Assembly: GCF_016909175.1 (NCBI RefSeq)
Contig: NZ_JAFBFI010000019.1
Coordinates: 1 to 61,738, forward strand
DNA: 61,738 nucleotides
Reading direction: 5' to 3'
From: Peribacillus deserti
GTDB lineage: Bacteria > Bacillota > Bacilli > Bacillales > DSM-1321
Within the stretch, counting starts at the first letter, position 1, and every line of letters starts with the position of its first letter. The notes beneath the pieces were generated by a model, which was not told where the DNA came from, did no database searches, and worked only from the letters and a program-made list of their open reading frames with translations. Both the position numbers and the translations under genes were made by a program. This document shows positions 1 to 9,541 of the stretch, in pieces.

Positions 1-132
1 AAAAGCAGACATCCGAAAGGCATAAGAAAAGCGGCAGCGAAAGGCCGCTCTTGCCTTTTGATGGCGATTGGCTTATGACCAAGGATGTCAGTTCGAAGCT
101 GGACAACAAGAAAAGCGGAGAACGGTGCTTTT
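1..132 (-). repeat. Nested-hairpin repeat, copy L1 (cut by window edge)
   Basis: First of four copies at the left end. The unit is bounded by GAAAAGC and GCTTTT-type ends. It contains an outer stem (GACATCC with GGATGTC), a middle stem (CATAAG with CTTATG) and an apical stem (AGCGGC with GCCGCT). A separate small hairpin closes the unit (AAAAGC, loop, GCTTTT). The first base or so lies outside the window. No ORF in it resembles a protein. Confidence 0.85.
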
Positions 133-192
133 TATATAAGATTCCTTTAAATCACAATGATGAAATAACTTATTGTACACAAATTGTATATA

Positions 193-325
193 GAAAAGCA
201 GACACCTGACAGGCATAAGAAAAGCGCCAGCGAAAGGCCGTTTTTGCCTTTTGAAGGCGATTAGCTTATGACCGAAGGTGTCAGTTCGCAGCTGGATACA
301 AGAAAAGCGGAGAACGGTGCTTTTC
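193..325 (-). repeat. Nested-hairpin repeat, copy L2
   Basis: Same architecture as the copy at 1-132, but the outer stem reads GACACCT with AGGTGTC, a paired change on both arms. The 60-bp spacer before it (133-192) is the same as the one at 519-578. The sequence just after it (about 325-362) is the reverse complement of a spacer found again between the copies near 35.1 and 35.45 kb. Confidence 0.85.
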
Positions 326-385
326 TAATATCTTTTATTAAAGAACCATGATGAACTTAACTAGATAAATGCAATAACATTAGAT

Positions 386-518
386 GAAAAGCAGACATCC
401 GAAAGGCATAAGAAAAGCGGCAGCGAAAGGCCGCTCTTGCCTTTTGATGGCGATTGGCTTATGACCAAGGATGTCAGTTCGCAGCTGGACAACAAGAAAA
501 GCGGAGAACGGTGCTTTT
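386..518 (-). repeat. Nested-hairpin repeat, copy L3
   Basis: Near-identical to copy L1, with outer stem GACATCC/GGATGTC. L1 plus spacer and L3 plus spacer look like two halves of a segmental duplication of about 385 bp. Confidence 0.85.
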
Positions 519-578
519 TATATAAGATTCCTTTAAATCACAATGATGAAATAACTTATTGTACACAAATTGTATATA

Positions 579-710
579 GAAAAGCAGACACCTGACAGGC
601 ATAAGAAAAGCGGCAGCGAAAGGCCGCTCTTGCCTTTTGATGGCGATTGGCTTATGACCAAGGATGTCAGTTCGAAGCTGGACAACAAGAAAAGGGAAAA
701 CGGTGCTTTT
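579..710 (-). repeat. Nested-hairpin repeat, copy L4
   Basis: Fourth copy. It begins like L2 (GACACCT) and ends like L1 (GGATGTC), so it looks like a recombinant of the two types; the stem still pairs through a G-T wobble. A degenerate tail of a further copy is at 771-792. Confidence 0.8.
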
Positions 711-800
711 TATATAAGATTCCTTTAAATCACAATGATGAAATAATTCATTGTAGACAATTTGTATATAGATAAGCGGAGAACGGTGCTCTATAATTTC

Positions 801-834
801 AAAGAAAACAGTAACCACGGGGTTACTGTTTTCT
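801..834. terminator. Bidirectional terminator overlapping the Spo0E-like stop
   Basis: A 15-bp perfect stem (AAGAAAACAGTAACC, short loop, its complement) with T runs on both strands. The stop codon of the minus-strand Spo0E-like gene (823-825) lies inside the stem. Confidence 0.8.
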
Positions 835-987
835 TGTCATCATTATATATTTATGTATAAGAGTATCCAATTGTGTACTTGCTTCAACTACGTTATGATC
901 TATCATAGAAGTGCGGGAAGCTAAATTTACCATTCTCGCACGGCATTTTTCAATATCATTGAGCAGCTCTTTCAATTCAATCGTCAT
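823..987 (-). CDS. Spo0E-like aspartyl-phosphate phosphatase, 54 aa
   Basis: A short ORF read on the minus strand from ATG at 987 to TAA at 823. The product is 54 residues: an N-terminal helix (MTIELKELLNDIEKCRARM), then the family signature NLASR...DHNVVEASTQLDTLIHKY, which is the SxxxD motif followed by the second helix. Spo0E-type proteins dephosphorylate Spo0A~P and delay sporulation; the aspartate in SMID is the expected catalytic residue. A GGGGAAGG ribosome site lies upstream at a longish spacing. The gene is divergent from sigW, and its stop codon sits inside a terminator stem. Family assignment is from motif recognition; the phosphorelay role here is inferred. Confidence 0.8.
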   Translation of the reverse strand: MTIELKELLNDIEKCRARMVNLASRTSMIDHNVVEASTQLDTLIHKYIMMTRKQ

Positions 988-1092
988 CGTATTAACCAAC
1001 CTTCCCCTTTAGCATCTTCTACTATTTTCCCGGTTTTTCAATATTATAAACCATATATTGTAAATCTTTGTTAAAATAAATATATAAATTTT

Positions 1093-1118
1093 TGAAACCT
1101 TTTAGCTTGCGATTCGTA
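1093..1118 (+). promoter_or_regulatory. SigW-type promoter (autoregulatory)
   Basis: The sequence is TGAAAC, 16 bp, CGTA, an exact match to the known ECF SigW consensus. It lies 38 bp before sigW, so sigW-rsiW is expected to be autoregulated as in B. subtilis. Confidence 0.9.
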
Positions 1119-1155
1119 GAAATCGTATAGCCGCATAGCGGGGGTAATATAAACA

Positions 1156-1719
1156 ATGGAAGTGCTTATTAAAGATAAAATTAAGCAGGTATTAAAAGGC
1201 AATCAAAATGCTTACAGCTATATAGTGGAGGAGTACAAAGATAAAGTCTTTTATTTATGCTACCGAATGATTGGCAATAGACATGAAGCAGAAGACTTAG
1301 CTCAAGAGGCTTTTCTAAAGGCTTATGTAAACATTAAAAGCTTCAATTTAAATATGAAGTTCTCCACATGGATTTACAGAATTGCAACAAATTTATGCAT
1401 AGATCGTATTAGAAAAAAGAAGCCTGATTATTACCTGGATGCTGAAATTGCAGGAACTGATGGATTAAATATGTATTCTCAACTTGCTTCAGATACAGAA
1501 AGTCCGGAAAATGAAGTGGAAAGTATGGAAATGCAGGAGACCATACAGAACGAAATTTTGAAGCTTCCAGAAAAATACCGCTCTGTTATCATTTTAAAAT
1601 ATATTGAGGATTTATCTTTAAAAGAGATCAGCGACCCACTGGATCTTCCAGTGGGTACAGTAAAAACAAGAATTCATAGAGGACGAGAAGCTTTAAGGCT
1701 TCAGCTTCGTCATTTATAA
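1156..1719 (+). CDS. sigW: ECF RNA polymerase sigma factor SigW
   Basis: The 187-aa product has the same length as B. subtilis SigW and closely resembles it. Region 2 (about residues 20-90) contains DLAQEAFLKAY and the -10 recognition part; region 4 (about 130-185) contains the HTH GTVKTRIHRGREAL. SigW directs the cell-envelope and antimicrobial stress regulon. The next gene encodes its membrane anti-sigma factor, 15 bp downstream, and an exact SigW promoter precedes it. The ATG follows a G-rich ribosome site (GCGGGGG). Confidence 0.97.
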   Translation: MEVLIKDKIKQVLKGNQNAYSYIVEEYKDKVFYLCYRMIGNRHEAEDLAQEAFLKAYVNIKSFNLNMKFSTWIYRIATNLCIDRIRKKKPDYYLDAEIAGTDGLNMYSQLASDTESPENEVESMEMQETIQNEILKLPEKYRSVIILKYIEDLSLKEISDPLDLPVGTVKTRIHRGREALRLQLRHL

Positions 1720-1734
1720 GGGAAGGTGAGTTCC

Positions 1735-2364
1735 ATGACATGTCCGGAAGAAATAGTAGAATATATGCATGATTATCTAGATGAAGAAATCAGCTCCGAC
1801 AGTGAACGGATATTAAAGGGGCATCTTCAGTCCTGTGAGGATTGCCGCAATTACTTATATGAACTAAAGAAAGCTGTTTCATATGTGAAAGTACCAGCAA
1901 GCATCACTGTGTCTTCTGACTTTACAGAGAGGGTGATGGCCAGCCTTCCACAAGAAGCAAAGAAAAAAGGGAAGCTTAAGGGATGGATGATGGGACATCC
2001 CGTTGTGTCTGCGGCAGCGCTCTTCCTTGTATTAATATCAGGAGCCATGTTAACATCATGGAACCAAGGGGAGGACTTTTCTGTAACCAGGCAGTCTAAT
2101 CTTATCGTGGAAAACCATACGGTTATAGTTCCTGAGGGGAAGACAGTAAAAGGCGATATTCTGGTCCGGAATGGAGATATTAAGATTGAGGGCAGGGTAC
2201 AGGGAGATGTAACTGTGATTAACGGAGACAGATACCTAGCTTCTGCAGGAAGCGTCACTGGAGATATCAAAGAAATTGACCAGGCTTTTGAATGGCTGTG
2301 GTACAAGATTAAAACAAGTGCCAAGGAAGTTTCCAGTTACATTACTACTAATAGCTTTCAATAA
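1735..2364 (+). CDS. rsiW: Anti-sigma-W factor RsiW
   Basis: 209 aa. The N-terminus is a zinc anti-sigma domain with Cys3 and the His30-x3-Cys34-x2-Cys37 motif. One membrane helix lies at about residues 87-107, followed by an extracytoplasmic domain containing VPEGKTVKGDI and a bactofilin-like stretch of short repeats. RsiW holds SigW at the membrane until PrsW/RasP-type proteolysis frees it (known for the family). A GTG at 1726 is possible, but ATG 1735 has better spacing to AGGGAAGG and matches the MxCPE start of the family. Confidence 0.95.
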   Translation: MTCPEEIVEYMHDYLDEEISSDSERILKGHLQSCEDCRNYLYELKKAVSYVKVPASITVSSDFTERVMASLPQEAKKKGKLKGWMMGHPVVSAAALFLVLISGAMLTSWNQGEDFSVTRQSNLIVENHTVIVPEGKTVKGDILVRNGDIKIEGRVQGDVTVINGDRYLASAGSVTGDIKEIDQAFEWLWYKIKTSAKEVSSYITTNSFQ

Positions 2365-2365
2365 G

Positions 2366-2391
2366 GGCCATCCTAAACGGGATGGCCTTTC
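2366..2391 (+). terminator. Terminator after sigW-rsiW
   Basis: Stem GGCCATCC/GGGATGGCC with a short loop, then TTTCTT. It separates the sigma operon from cdaA, which has about 195 bp of its own upstream DNA. Confidence 0.8.
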
Positions 2392-2590
2392 TTACATAAT
2401 TTTCTAGTGTGGAGATATAGAAACAGGGGGTTAAATAGAGAAAAACATTTATTTTCATGATATAATTTTATGTATTGTGTTAAATCTCAGGTTGGCCATA
2501 TAGTGCAGGCTTTTGATTACATACAGTTAGATACATGTTCGATAAGAGAGAGGGAGTCCTTGTCGAACTACATGACTGGAGGAAAGTAAC

Positions 2591-3415
2591 ATGTCTTTAT
2601 CCCACTTTACCTTCTATGATTATTTTATAAATTTCATTGATATTTTGCTGGTATGGTTTGTAATCTACAAACTTTTGATGGTGATTAGAGGAACGAAAGC
2701 TGTACAGCTTTTAAAAGGGATTTTTGTGATAGTGATTGTTCAAAGCTTAAGTAATTTTTTAGGCTTGAATACATTAGGCTGGCTAATGGAACAGGCTATG
2801 ACATGGGGTTTCCTTGCGATCATTATCATTTTTCAGCCTGAGCTTCGAAGAGCGCTTGAACAGCTTGGGAGAGGAAAGATCTTTTCAAGAGCCAGCGGCC
2901 AAATAGAAGAAGAGGGACAAGAACGCCTTGTCGAATCTATCATAAAGGCAGCTAATTATATGGCGAAGCGGCGCATTGGCGCTCTTATTTCTGTAGAAAG
3001 AGAAACAGGGTTGAGCGACTATATTGAAACAGGGATTCCTTTACACTCAGCCATTTCCTCTGAGCTTCTGATCAATATCTTTATTCCGAATACTCCTTTG
3101 CATGATGGAGCGGTTATTATCCAGGGAAATCAGGTTGCTGCTGCTGCCTGCTACCTTCCCCTTTCTGAGAGTCCTTTTATTTCAAAAGAGCTTGGCACAA
3201 GGCATAGGGCTGCATTAGGAGTTTCAGAGGTTACGGACAGCATAACGATCATTGTTTCGGAGGAAACAGGAAGTATCTCTTTAACTAAAAATGGAGAGCT
3301 GTACCGAAATTTAAATCAAGATTCACTTAAAGATATGCTAAATGTTGAATTAATTGATAAAAACAGGGCTGTATCTCCAACCCTTTGGAATTGGAGGGCA
3401 AAGAAAAATGGATAG
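2591..3415 (+). CDS. cdaA: Diadenylate cyclase CdaA
   Basis: 274 aa, the usual length for CdaA (DacA/YbbP). Three N-terminal membrane helices (about residues 10-80) are followed by a DAC domain with the catalytic LHDGAVII motif near residue 170 and RHRAALG near 205. It joins two ATP to give c-di-AMP, the essential second messenger controlling potassium and osmolyte balance. The gene overlaps cdaR by 8 bp and is followed by glmM, the conserved cdaA-cdaR-glmM cluster. RBS is GGAGG. A c-di-AMP riboswitch is found in the same window upstream of gltP. Confidence 0.97.
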   Translation: MSLSHFTFYDYFINFIDILLVWFVIYKLLMVIRGTKAVQLLKGIFVIVIVQSLSNFLGLNTLGWLMEQAMTWGFLAIIIIFQPELRRALEQLGRGKIFSRASGQIEEEGQERLVESIIKAANYMAKRRIGALISVERETGLSDYIETGIPLHSAISSELLINIFIPNTPLHDGAVIIQGNQVAAAACYLPLSESPFISKELGTRHRAALGVSEVTDSITIIVSEETGSISLTKNGELYRNLNQDSLKDMLNVELIDKNRAVSPTLWNWRAKKNG

Positions 3416-4703
3416 GTTAATGAAGACACCCTGGTTTATAAAAATTATTGCATTTTCTCTGGCTGCTCTTTTGTTTGTATCCATTAATTTTCAACCCGAT
3501 GCCAAAAAAGGATCAGCAGGATTTTCTCCAACTTCAAAAACGTCTACAGAAACGGTAGAAAATGTTGAAGTGGATGTATATTACGACAGTGAAAATTTAG
3601 TAGTGAAGGGTGTGCCTGGTAAGGTAGATGTAACCTTAAAGGGACCAAAAAGCATTGTTCTTTCGGCTAAAAATCAGAGAGATTTCAAAGTCAGCGTTGA
3701 TCTGGCCGATGCTGTAATCGGCGAGCAAAAAGTACCGATCCGGGTTGAGAATTTATCTGATAAGATCACTGCAGTAGTAAAGCCTAATCAGGCTACTGTA
3801 ACGGTCCAGGAAAAAATTACGAAGGAATATTCAGTTTCGCCTCAATTTAATGAAGGCCTTTTAGAGGCGGGGTATATAGCAGGAGTACCGACTGCTGATC
3901 CAGAACGAGTCAGGATCACTGGAGCCAAGGACATTATGGACCAGATTTCTATAGTCAGAGCTTCCATAGAATTGGAGCAAGGGATTAACGAGACAGTGGA
4001 GAAAAGAGCCAGGGTAAGGGCTCTCGATAAACATTTGAATAATCTTGATGTATCTATTGAACCTTCGTCTGTTGACGTGAGGATTCCTATACAAATTCCA
4101 TCTAAGAAGGTTTCTGTCATTCCTTACCAGACAGGCACACTTCAGGATGGGCTGGAAATCAAATCGATTAACATTAATCCGCACGAAATCATTCTTTATG
4201 GTAAGCAGTCTGAATTAAGAAAAATACAAAATATAAGAGTGCCCGTCAATGTTAGTGATATAGACAGCTCCACTACATTCGAACAGAACATTCTGCTGCC
4301 AGAAGGTATTTACCGGGCTTCTGAACCAAAAGTGAGCGTCTCTGTAAAGACTGGAAAACAAAAGGAAGAATTGAATCCAGATGATAACAAAGAGGAAGAA
4401 GCGGCGGCCGAGCAAATCTCGCAAACATTCAGCAGCATTAAAATAAATCCTGCCGGCCTTCCGGATGATTATGCCTTAACCTTTGTAAATCCTTCTAGTG
4501 GGTCATTAAGCATTACGGTAACCGGCCCGCCTGAAAGGATAAAGGCACTTAAAGAATCGGATATCCAGCTATCCATAGACGCAAGCAAGCTTCCAGAAGG
4601 CCGCAGCGAAACGGCGGTATTTTCCAACCTGCCTGATGATCTATCTTGGAAAATTCCATTTGAAAAAGCGGCAGTTGATGTAGCTAAAAAGGAAGCAAAT
4701 TGA
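3408..4703 (+). CDS. cdaR: CdaA regulator CdaR (YbbR domains)
   Basis: 431 aa. One N-terminal membrane anchor (about residues 8-27, WFIKIIAFSLAALLF) is followed by four extracytoplasmic YbbR repeats; the linker before the last repeat is rich in Glu and Asp (about residues 320-345). In B. subtilis and Listeria CdaR binds CdaA and modulates c-di-AMP synthesis. The start was chosen at ATG 3408, inside the end of cdaA, because TTGGAGG lies at the right distance and the family begins just before the anchor. Confidence 0.95.
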   Translation: MDRLMKTPWFIKIIAFSLAALLFVSINFQPDAKKGSAGFSPTSKTSTETVENVEVDVYYDSENLVVKGVPGKVDVTLKGPKSIVLSAKNQRDFKVSVDLADAVIGEQKVPIRVENLSDKITAVVKPNQATVTVQEKITKEYSVSPQFNEGLLEAGYIAGVPTADPERVRITGAKDIMDQISIVRASIELEQGINETVEKRARVRALDKHLNNLDVSIEPSSVDVRIPIQIPSKKVSVIPYQTGTLQDGLEIKSININPHEIILYGKQSELRKIQNIRVPVNVSDIDSSTTFEQNILLPEGIYRASEPKVSVSVKTGKQKEELNPDDNKEEEAAAEQISQTFSSIKINPAGLPDDYALTFVNPSSGSLSITVTGPPERIKALKESDIQLSIDASKLPEGRSETAVFSNLPDDLSWKIPFEKAAVDVAKKEAN

Positions 4704-4748
4704 GAGTAAATAAATCGATTGAAACATATTAAAAGGGAGCGATATGCA

Positions 4749-6098
4749 ATGGGTAAATATTTTGGCACAGACGGAGTCCGCGGGGTAGCAAATACAGAAC
4801 TGACTCCAGAACTAGCGTTTAAGCTTGGCCGATTCGGAGGGTATGTTCTGACAAAGGACACAACTCGTCCAAAGGTATTAATTGGCCGCGATACGCGTAT
4901 TTCCGGTGAAATGCTTGAAAGTGCTCTGATAGCTGGTTTGCTTTCAATAGGGGCCGAGGTTATGAGATTGGGTGTCATCTCTACTCCGGGGGTATCTTAT
5001 TTAACAAAAGCACAGGGAGCCCAGGCAGGGGTAATGATTTCTGCTTCACATAACCCTGTAGCGGATAATGGGATCAAGTTTTTTGGACCGGATGGTTTTA
5101 AGCTTTCAGATGAGCAGGAGAATGAAATTGAAGGCTTGATGGATATGGAAACAGATCATCTGCCACGCCCGGTCGGAGCAGACCTGGGAACAGTTAATGA
5201 TTATTTTGAAGGCTGCCAAAAATATATTCAATACTTAAAGCAGACAGTTGATGAAGATTTCTCAAATATTCATGTTGCCCTAGATTGTGCTCATGGTGCT
5301 ACATCTTCACTGGCTGCACATTTATTTGCTGATCTGGAAGCTGATATCTCGACAATGGGGGCTTCACCTGATGGTTTAAATATTAACGAGGGTGTTGGTT
5401 CTACGCACCCTGAAGCCTTATCAGCATACTTAAAAGAAAAAGGTGCAGATGTGGGGCTTGCATTTGATGGAGATGGAGACCGTTTAATAGCTATTGATGA
5501 AAATGGGAATATTGTAGACGGCGATCAAATCATGTATATTTGTGCAAAGTATCTAAACGAGCAGGGACGTCTAAAACATTCAACCGTAGTATCTACGGTT
5601 ATGAGCAATCTTGGATTTTACAAAGGCCTGCAAGAGAATGGAATCCATAGTGCACAAACAGCAGTAGGCGACCGTTATGTTGTAGAGGAAATGAAAAAAG
5701 GCGGATATAATCTCGGCGGCGAGCAGTCTGGCCATATTATATTCCTTGACTACAATGCTACTGGTGACGGACTTCTTTCTGGTGTGCAGCTTGTGAATAT
5801 TATGAAGGCTACGAAGAAACCACTTTCTGAGTTAGCCGGGGAAATGGTCAAGTTCCCGCAAAAGCTTGTTAATATTAGAGTAACGGATAAACACGGAGTA
5901 ACAGCTAATCCAAAGGTTCACGACATCATCCAGGAAGTCGAAACAGAAATGAATGGTGATGGACGTATTCTGGTGCGCCCTTCAGGTACAGAGCCTTTAG
6001 TCAGGGTTATGGCAGAAGCCCCTACAGAAGAGCAGTGCAACGATTATGTTCAAAGAATTGCGGAGGTAGTTAAAGCAGAAATGGGGCTTCAAGAGTAA
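4749..6098 (+). CDS. glmM: Phosphoglucosamine mutase GlmM
   Basis: 449 aa, cytoplasmic. It converts glucosamine-6-P to glucosamine-1-P on the way to UDP-GlcNAc for peptidoglycan. Visible motifs are the phosphoserine loop ISASHNP near residue 100, the metal loop DGDGDR near 243 and the phosphate-binding RPSGTEP near 410. ATG 4749 follows AAAGGGAG and starts with [12 protein letters not shown], as in the family. In other firmicutes GlmM also binds and inhibits CdaA, which fits its place behind cdaA-cdaR. Confidence 0.97.
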   Translation: MGKYFGTDGVRGVANTELTPELAFKLGRFGGYVLTKDTTRPKVLIGRDTRISGEMLESALIAGLLSIGAEVMRLGVISTPGVSYLTKAQGAQAGVMISASHNPVADNGIKFFGPDGFKLSDEQENEIEGLMDMETDHLPRPVGADLGTVNDYFEGCQKYIQYLKQTVDEDFSNIHVALDCAHGATSSLAAHLFADLEADISTMGASPDGLNINEGVGSTHPEALSAYLKEKGADVGLAFDGDGDRLIAIDENGNIVDGDQIMYICAKYLNEQGRLKHSTVVSTVMSNLGFYKGLQENGIHSAQTAVGDRYVVEEMKKGGYNLGGEQSGHIIFLDYNATGDGLLSGVQLVNIMKATKKPLSELAGEMVKFPQKLVNIRVTDKHGVTANPKVHDIIQEVETEMNGDGRILVRPSGTEPLVRVMAEAPTEEQCNDYVQRIAEVVKAEMGLQE

Positions 6099-6113
6099 AA
6101 ATAAGGCTGCAAC

Positions 6114-6160
6114 TATATGCATAAGAGGAACGCTCTTTTTCTCTTATGCATATTTTTATA
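6114..6160 (+). terminator. Terminator between glmM and glmS
   Basis: Long stem ATATGCATAAGAG/CTCTTATGCATAT with a T-rich loop and tail. It isolates glmS transcription from the cda operon. Confidence 0.8.
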
Positions 6161-6334
6161 TAGTGGAACAAAGGTTTTAAAGCTGTTAGCAGGGGTAAAG
6201 AACATGAGTGTCATCTAGCTGAGAAGCAATAAATGATTGACGGGAATGAAAAGTTAGTATATGATTAACATGTTTTTCGCTTGTATATGTGAAGAACAGA
6301 ATTAGGCTAGAAAGGTGGATCGTGTATATAATTA

Positions 6335-6530
6335 TCTAAAAGCGCCAGGACTAAGCGGGACGACAAGCTTAGTTGACGAGGTGGAGGATTATCGATTATT
6401 CGGCGGGTACCTCCCGGTTGCCTGTACACAACCGCAATTTTTCTCTCAAAACAAAGGGGTAACTTTTTGAACAAAGGGGAAAGAGCTGTACAGCTAAAAA
6501 TATATGATTCAGAGATAAGGGGGCAAGACA
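6335..6530 (+). ncRNA. glmS ribozyme/riboswitch
   Basis: Contains the conserved core AGCGCCAGGACT, then GACGAGGTGGAGGATTATCG and TCGGCGGGTACCTCCCGG, the double-pseudoknot core of the glmS ribozyme. The predicted cleavage is between A6341 and G6342. Glucosamine-6-phosphate is the known cofactor; cleavage destabilises the glmS mRNA and closes a feedback loop on GlmS. The 3' limit is approximate. Confidence 0.97.
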
Positions 6531-6575
6531 GGCCCCCGGTCATCTTGCCTCCTTACTCCAAGGAGGAAATTTATA

Positions 6576-8378
6576 ATGTGCGGAATAGTTGGGTATATTG
6601 GAAATCAAGATTCAAAAGAAATTCTTTTAAAAGGTTTAGAAAAGCTTGAATATAGAGGCTATGACTCTGCAGGTATTGCTGTAAGAGGGAATGAACAAAT
6701 CCGCGTTTTTAAAGAAAAAGGGCGTATTGCAGACCTGCGTGCGATTGTTGATGAATCCGTCTCAGCTAACACAGGCATTGGCCATACCAGATGGGCAACT
6801 CACGGAGTTCCAAGCCAGACGAATGCGCATCCACATCAAAGTGCTTCTGGTCGTTTTACACTGGTTCATAACGGTGTTATTGAAAACTATTCCATTTTAA
6901 AACGGGAATATCTTCAAGGCACAGAGTTTATCAGTGAAACGGATACAGAAGTTATTGTTCAAATGATTGAGAAGTTTGCCAATGAGGGAATGGAAACGGA
7001 AGAGGCTTTCCGCCAGACTCTTACTCTATTAAAAGGTTCCTACGCTCTTGCCCTTTTGGATGAGCAGGCGGCAGATATGATTTTTGTAGCTAAAAACAAA
7101 AGTCCTCTGTTGGTAGGTGTAGGAGCAGACTTTAATGTTGTGGCAAGTGATGCGATGGCGATGCTTCAGGTTACCAATCAATATGTTGAGCTTATGGATA
7201 AAGAAATGGTTTTTGTTACTAAAGAGCAGGTAACCATCAAAACTCTTGAAGGTACGGTAGTAGAACGCAAGCCTTACACAGCTGAACTGGATGCCAGTGA
7301 TATTGAAAAAGGCACATATCCTCACTACATGCTAAAAGAAACAGATGAGCAGCCTTTAGTGATTAGAAAAATTATTCAGAAGTACCAGGATGAGCAAGGC
7401 AATCTTGCCATTGATCAAGAGATCGTCGATGCTGTAAATGGTTCTGACCGTATCTATATTGTGGCATGCGGAACAAGCTATCATGCAGGGCTTGTAGGGA
7501 AACAGCTTATCGAAAAAATGGCAGGAATCCCTGTAGAGGTTCATGTGGCTTCTGAATTTGGCTATAACCTTCCTCTTCTTCCGGAAAAACCGCTGTTCAT
7601 CTTTATCTCTCAAAGTGGAGAAACAGCAGACAGCCGGGCTGTTCTTGTGGCAGTCAAAGAGCTTGGCCATAAGGCGCTTACGATCACAAACGTACCTGGT
7701 TCTACCCTGTCCCGTGAAGCGGATTATACGCTTCTACTTCATGCAGGACCAGAAATTGCGGTTGCTTCTACCAAAGCTTATACAGCTCAAATTGCGGTCT
7801 TGTCTATTCTTGCAGATGTTGTTGCAAAAACACGCGGCAGAGCAGATAACCTTAATCTTGTAAAAGAGCTTGGAATCGTAGCAAATGCAATGGAAGTGCT
7901 TTGTGATTCGAAAGAAGAAATGGATTATATAGCGCGCGAATATCTATCATTCACACGCAACTGCTTCTTTATTGGACGCGGTATGGATTTCTATGTAGGG
8001 CTTGAGGGTGCTCTTAAACTTAAAGAGATTTCCTATATTCAGGCTGAAGGCTTTGCAGGCGGAGAGTTAAAGCATGGTACAATCGCTTTAATCGAAGAAG
8101 GAACTCCTGTAATAGCACTTGCTACTCAGGAGAATGTGAATTTGAGCATTCGCGGAAACGTAAAAGAAGTAGCGGCACGCGGTGCCAACCCTTGCATTAT
8201 TTCCATGAAAGGACTGGATATGGAGGAAGATCGTTTCGTCATTCCAGCTGTTCATGAATTATTGACTCCTCTTGTCTCTGTAGTGCCTATGCAGCTTATT
8301 GCCTATTATGCGGCCCTTCATCGTGACTGTGATGTAGATAAGCCAAGAAACCTTGCAAAATCGGTTACTGTGGAATAA
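6576..8378 (+). CDS. glmS: Glutamine--fructose-6-phosphate aminotransferase GlmS
   Basis: 600 aa, the usual length. It starts [10 protein letters not shown]: Cys2 is the glutaminase nucleophile of the N-terminal GATase-2 domain (about 1-220). Two SIS domains follow (about 285-425 and 455-590), with [11 protein letters not shown], and the protein ends with the conserved [11 protein letters not shown]. It makes glucosamine-6-P from fructose-6-P and glutamine, the first step of amino-sugar synthesis. RBS is AAGGAGG. Regulated by the upstream ribozyme. Confidence 0.98.
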   Translation: MCGIVGYIGNQDSKEILLKGLEKLEYRGYDSAGIAVRGNEQIRVFKEKGRIADLRAIVDESVSANTGIGHTRWATHGVPSQTNAHPHQSASGRFTLVHNGVIENYSILKREYLQGTEFISETDTEVIVQMIEKFANEGMETEEAFRQTLTLLKGSYALALLDEQAADMIFVAKNKSPLLVGVGADFNVVASDAMAMLQVTNQYVELMDKEMVFVTKEQVTIKTLEGTVVERKPYTAELDASDIEKGTYPHYMLKETDEQPLVIRKIIQKYQDEQGNLAIDQEIVDAVNGSDRIYIVACGTSYHAGLVGKQLIEKMAGIPVEVHVASEFGYNLPLLPEKPLFIFISQSGETADSRAVLVAVKELGHKALTITNVPGSTLSREADYTLLLHAGPEIAVASTKAYTAQIAVLSILADVVAKTRGRADNLNLVKELGIVANAMEVLCDSKEEMDYIAREYLSFTRNCFFIGRGMDFYVGLEGALKLKEISYIQAEGFAGGELKHGTIALIEEGTPVIALATQENVNLSIRGNVKEVAARGANPCIISMKGLDMEEDRFVIPAVHELLTPLVSVVPMQLIAYYAALHRDCDVDKPRNLAKSVTVE

Positions 8379-8459
8379 GAGAAGAATTTACTGAATTAGA
8401 ATAATGTAAGTGTACAAAAGAGTCGGGAACTGAAAATGGATTTACTCCAATCAAATGAA

Positions 8460-8497
8460 AATGAGCGTAGCCCCAGATGGCTGCGCTCATTTTTTAT
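8460..8497 (+). terminator. Terminator after glmS
   Basis: Stem built from AATGAGCG-AGCC and TGGCT-GCGCTCATT, then TTTTTATTT. Confidence 0.85.
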
Positions 8498-8510
8498 TTA
8501 TGTGTCGTAA

Positions 8511-8741
8511 TATGCTCTTGAAAATAAAATCGGGCTAAGGATACATTCATTAATAGTGAAAAGAGCAGACATGCTGCCTAAAACAATGAAGTACATTCAT
8601 CAGGCCGAAGAAAACCAAGAGCTTATCAAACAAGGCGTGTAAAACATATTCTGGAATTGTTAAAGGCGGAAAATGAAGCCGTTCACGAATGGTAAATCTA
8701 TAAGCGGGCTGGACTTCGTGCTACTGTGTCAAAGGAAGTAT
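8511..8741 (+). pseudogene. Small decayed ORF, family not recognised
   Basis: One frame reads GLRIHSLIVKRADMLPK, then MKYIHQAEENQELIKQG and stops. After a one-base shift the text continues KHILELLKAENEAVHEW, stop, IYKRAGLRATVSKEV, stop. The pieces read like one helical protein with one frameshift and one nonsense codon. I do not recognise the family. It could also be chance coding-like sequence, so confidence is low. Confidence 0.35.
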
Positions 8742-8804
8742 AAAGATATATTTCATTGAAAGTTACTGAATACGAATTGTAGCTTTAACGATTAGCAGTT
8801 ACAT

Positions 8805-8842
8805 AAAAGAACATCTCGTGCACGTACACGAGATGTTCTTTT
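8805..8842. terminator. Bidirectional terminator
   Basis: 16-bp stem AAAAGAACATCTCGTG with its exact complement and a 6-base loop, A and T tracts on either side. It serves the minus-strand membrane-protein gene. Confidence 0.85.
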
Positions 8843-8878
8843 AGTTACCGATTTTATTCTGCCAACTGAGTGGCAAAA

Positions 8879-9541
8879 TCATATTGAATGGTTTTTATCG
8901 GTATCATAATTAGGTGATGTACAAGAGTTTGTTAGTATGCAGTCTAATACCTTTTCTGTAAATGGCATAAAGTAATTAAGTATTAGTCCCCCTAAACAGA
9001 CGGTTAACAACGTTCCAATACCAATTGGTCCATGGAATATGATTGCCATAATCAAGAATAGGAGGTAAATGAATGTTCTTGAAAATAGTATATTGGTTCT
9101 CGTTAATTCTTTTATGATTATTGTTAAACGATCAATGGGAATTGGAGCAAAATTCGCATGTAAATAGATTGCAGTTCCTAATCCTATGACAATTAAGCCG
9201 AAACTAAAACAAACAAGTTTAACGAACCATAGTTGAGGTGTTATCAAATTGTGTAACAAAAAAAGCCACGTATCAATGCCAATGCCCGTTAAAAATGCTG
9301 TTAACAATCCTAAAAATTCGGGTTCTTGTCTTTTTAAAAACGAATTACAACATATCAGTATCAAAGCTATTATAATTTCCCAACTTCCCACAGTAAGTCC
9401 TACGTTTATGGATAGTCCGACCAAAAGTGCATCAAAAGGTGATGTTCCAAAGTCAGATTGTATAGAGAAAGAAATGCCCAGGGTTAATATTAAAATTCCC
9501 ACTACATAAACTGCATATTTTGCCTTAGCCTGCTTCTTCAT
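8879..9541 (-). CDS. YczE/YyaS/YitT-family membrane protein
   Basis: 220 aa with about five membrane helices. The pattern of helices, the SIQSDFGTSPFDALLVGLS segment near the N-terminus, and APIPIDRL in the middle match YczE-type proteins (in B. subtilis YczE influences lipopeptide production; the molecular role is unknown). Its ATG overlaps the stop of a 46-aa ORF by four bases (ATGA), so the two are translationally coupled. The pair is divergent from a MarR regulator with two operator-like dyads between them, which suggests MarR control and possibly an export function. Confidence 0.75.
   Translation of the reverse strand: MKKQAKAKYAVYVVGILILTLGISFSIQSDFGTSPFDALLVGLSINVGLTVGSWEIIIALILICCNSFLKRQEPEFLGLLTAFLTGIGIDTWLFLLHNLITPQLWFVKLVCFSFGLIVIGLGTAIYLHANFAPIPIDRLTIIIKELTRTNILFSRTFIYLLFLIMAIIFHGPIGIGTLLTVCLGGLILNYFMPFTEKVLDCILTNSCTSPNYDTDKNHSI

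Noticed and set aside
474-818. 114-codon minus-strand ORF across the left repeats
   Set aside because: It is a repeat translated twice (the phrase HHCDLKESYIKSTV recurs), with no ribosome site and no protein character.
6467-6649. 60-codon ORF over the glmS ribozyme
   Set aside because: It overlaps the 3' part of the ribozyme and the start of glmS in another frame; the conserved RNA explains the sequence.
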